Of a stretch of DNA of 64,000 nucleotides, positions 62,885 through 64,000 are shown piece by piece. Source of the DNA: Halorhabdus sp. BNX81 (GTDB lineage: Archaea > Halobacteriota > Halobacteria > Halobacteriales > Haloarculaceae); contig NZ_CP107254.1 of NCBI RefSeq assembly GCF_029229925.1, positions 558,001 through 622,000 on the forward strand, written 5' to 3'. The notes beneath the pieces are model-generated. The model made no database searches and was not told where the DNA came from. It saw nothing but the letters and a program-made list of their open reading frames with translations. A program made the translations under genes and the position numbers. Each line of letters opens with the position of its first letter. The stretch's first letter is position 1.

Positions 62885-63901
62885 ATGCAACTCGAGGCCT
62901 TTCCGTCCGTGTCTTTGCACAACGTCGCCGAACTCGCCCCGGCCGACTGGACCAACGGCGGCGGCCACCTCCAGCGGGTCCCGCGTTCGGTGGCCGCGAA
63001 TCTCAACGTCATGGCCCGCGACCGCGTCCAGAGCCCGACGGGCAGTGAGATCCGATTCGTTCCGAAGAATGACGACGCGACCGTCGAGGTGACGCTCTCG
63101 GCCGCCGGCGAGACGACCGTCCAGCCGTTCTGGGGCCCGTTCCAGGGGGCCGAACCGTTCGAGATCGGCCCGGACCCCTCGACGCACACCTTCTCCGTCC
63201 CGGACCGCGTCCGGAACCTCGATCCGGCGGCTGCCGAAGACGCCGCGTATGACACCCGAATCTGTCGACTCCGCTTCGACGCGTGGTCCCGTGTCGCACT
63301 TCACGACGTCGCCGGTGACGCTCGTCCACCCCGAGACGCAGAACTCCCCGAAACCCGGTATCTCGCTTACGGCACCTCCATCACCGAGGGGGCGCTCTCG
63401 AATCCACACCTGGCGTACGTCGCCACCGCCGCTCGACAGCTGGGCGTCGATCCGATCAACCTCGGCATGGCCGGCTCGGCGTACTGCGAACCGGCCATCG
63501 CCGACCACATCGCCGGTCGCGAGGACTGGGACGTCGCCACGATCGCCGTCTCGGTCAACATGTCGAATCGGGGATTCACTGTCGAGCAGTTCCGTGAGAG
63601 CGCCGACCAGCTGCTCGATACCGTCGCCGACGCACACCCCGAGAAGCCGATCGCCGCCATTTCGCTGTTCCCGTATCACGCCGACGTCGTTGCGGGCGAC
63701 GACCCCGAACGGGCGGCGGCCTACCGGGAGACGCTTGAGACACTCGTCACCGAATCGGCCCACGACAACCTTTCGTTTATCGACGGCTCGAAGCTCCTCT
63801 CGGTGCCCGGGCTGATGGACGACATCCTTCACCCCGGCGACGCCGGGATGGTCGAGATCGGGCACAACCTCGCCGACGAACTCGCGCCGCTGGTGGAGTG
63901 A
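62885..63901 (+). CDS. SGNH/GDSL-type hydrolase
   Basis: 338 residues. N-terminal beta domain, then the nucleophile block RYLAYGTSITEGALSNPH (Ser in GTS), GMAGSAY (Gly/Asn block), VSVNMSN and MDDILHPGDAGMVEIGH with the D-x-x-H pair. Cytoplasmic. Could deacetylate sugars or hydrolyse esters. ATG 62885. Confidence 0.8.
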   Translation: MQLEAFPSVSLHNVAELAPADWTNGGGHLQRVPRSVAANLNVMARDRVQSPTGSEIRFVPKNDDATVEVTLSAAGETTVQPFWGPFQGAEPFEIGPDPSTHTFSVPDRVRNLDPAAAEDAAYDTRICRLRFDAWSRVALHDVAGDARPPRDAELPETRYLAYGTSITEGALSNPHLAYVATAARQLGVDPINLGMAGSAYCEPAIADHIAGREDWDVATIAVSVNMSNRGFTVEQFRESADQLLDTVADAHPEKPIAAISLFPYHADVVAGDDPERAAAYRETLETLVTESAHDNLSFIDGSKLLSVPGLMDDILHPGDAGMVEIGHNLADELAPLVE

Positions 63902-63928
63902 GTCACAGGCCACGCCGCTGTCGAGCAA

Positions 63929-64000
63929 TCACATCCACAGCAACTGTGCGTGACGGGTCCCGTCGATGTCGAGAACGTTCGCCTCATCGACGAATCCCTC
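63929..64000 (-). CDS. C-terminal fragment of a minus-strand gene
   Basis: The last 72 bases read as EGFVDEANVLDIDGTRHAQL then LWM and TGA at 63929, protein-like and open to the window edge. Only 23 residues are visible, too few to name it. It converges on the SGNH gene. Confidence 0.5.
   Translation of the reverse strand, partial: EGFVDEANVLDIDGTRHAQLLWM

Overview
This window is chromosomal DNA of a halophilic archaeon (class Halobacteria). Proteins are strongly acidic, the sequence is GC-rich, TATA-like boxes often sit about 25-30 bases before start codons (leaderless transcripts), and there are archaeal or haloarchaeal hallmark genes: PurO-type IMP cyclohydrolase, NMD3, two TatC proteins including a double-length one, Tat-type lipoprotein signals and archaeal type IV pilins. 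The density of glucan- and cello-oligosaccharide genes suggests a fermentative, polysaccharide-using relative of Halorhabdus. The genus is an inference, not something the sequence proves.

Layout. 1-19.7 kb is a carbohydrate block: GH15 glucoamylase (partial), GH13 amylase, a GT4 glycosyltransferase, MalQ, a sugar nucleotidyltransferase, an AT-rich Tat-exported orphan, a GH3 beta-glucosidase, two large tandem GH94-type phosphorylases and an MFS transporter. 19.9-23 kb is accessory DNA: a 216-bp MITE with 8-bp target duplications, two tandem type IV pilins, and a tRNA-Gln gene followed by two further tandem copies of its 3' end. 23-41.4 kb is mostly housekeeping: PurO, a YhhQ-type transporter, a phosphate permease, the divergent TatC pair, a PemK/MazF-like toxin module, LarE, a sensor kinase and a MutS-like ATPase. 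41.4-45.1 kb carries a ModE-like regulator and modABC. 45.1-46.9 kb holds UspA, TrmO and a glutamine amidotransferase. 47-52.8 kb is a compact nifH-nifB-nifD-nifK-nifV operon. 53.2-64 kb returns to general functions (FabG-like reductase, DinG/XPD-like helicase, Tyw2/Trm5-type methyltransferase, NMD3, HtpX, an SGNH hydrolase) with two more toxin-antitoxin modules, one beside a second copy of the MITE.

The most notable content is the nitrogenase operon. NifH, NifD and NifK keep the cluster ligands expected of a true nitrogenase, NifB and NifV cover NifB-co and homocitrate synthesis, and the adjacent modABC and ModE-like gene can supply and sense molybdate. nifE, nifN, nifI and the delta-subunit genes of alternative nitrogenases are not in the window. 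A minimal HBDK(V) system in a haloarchaeon is unusual to my knowledge. The neighbouring sugar genes could supply ATP and reductant fermentatively, but that link is inference.
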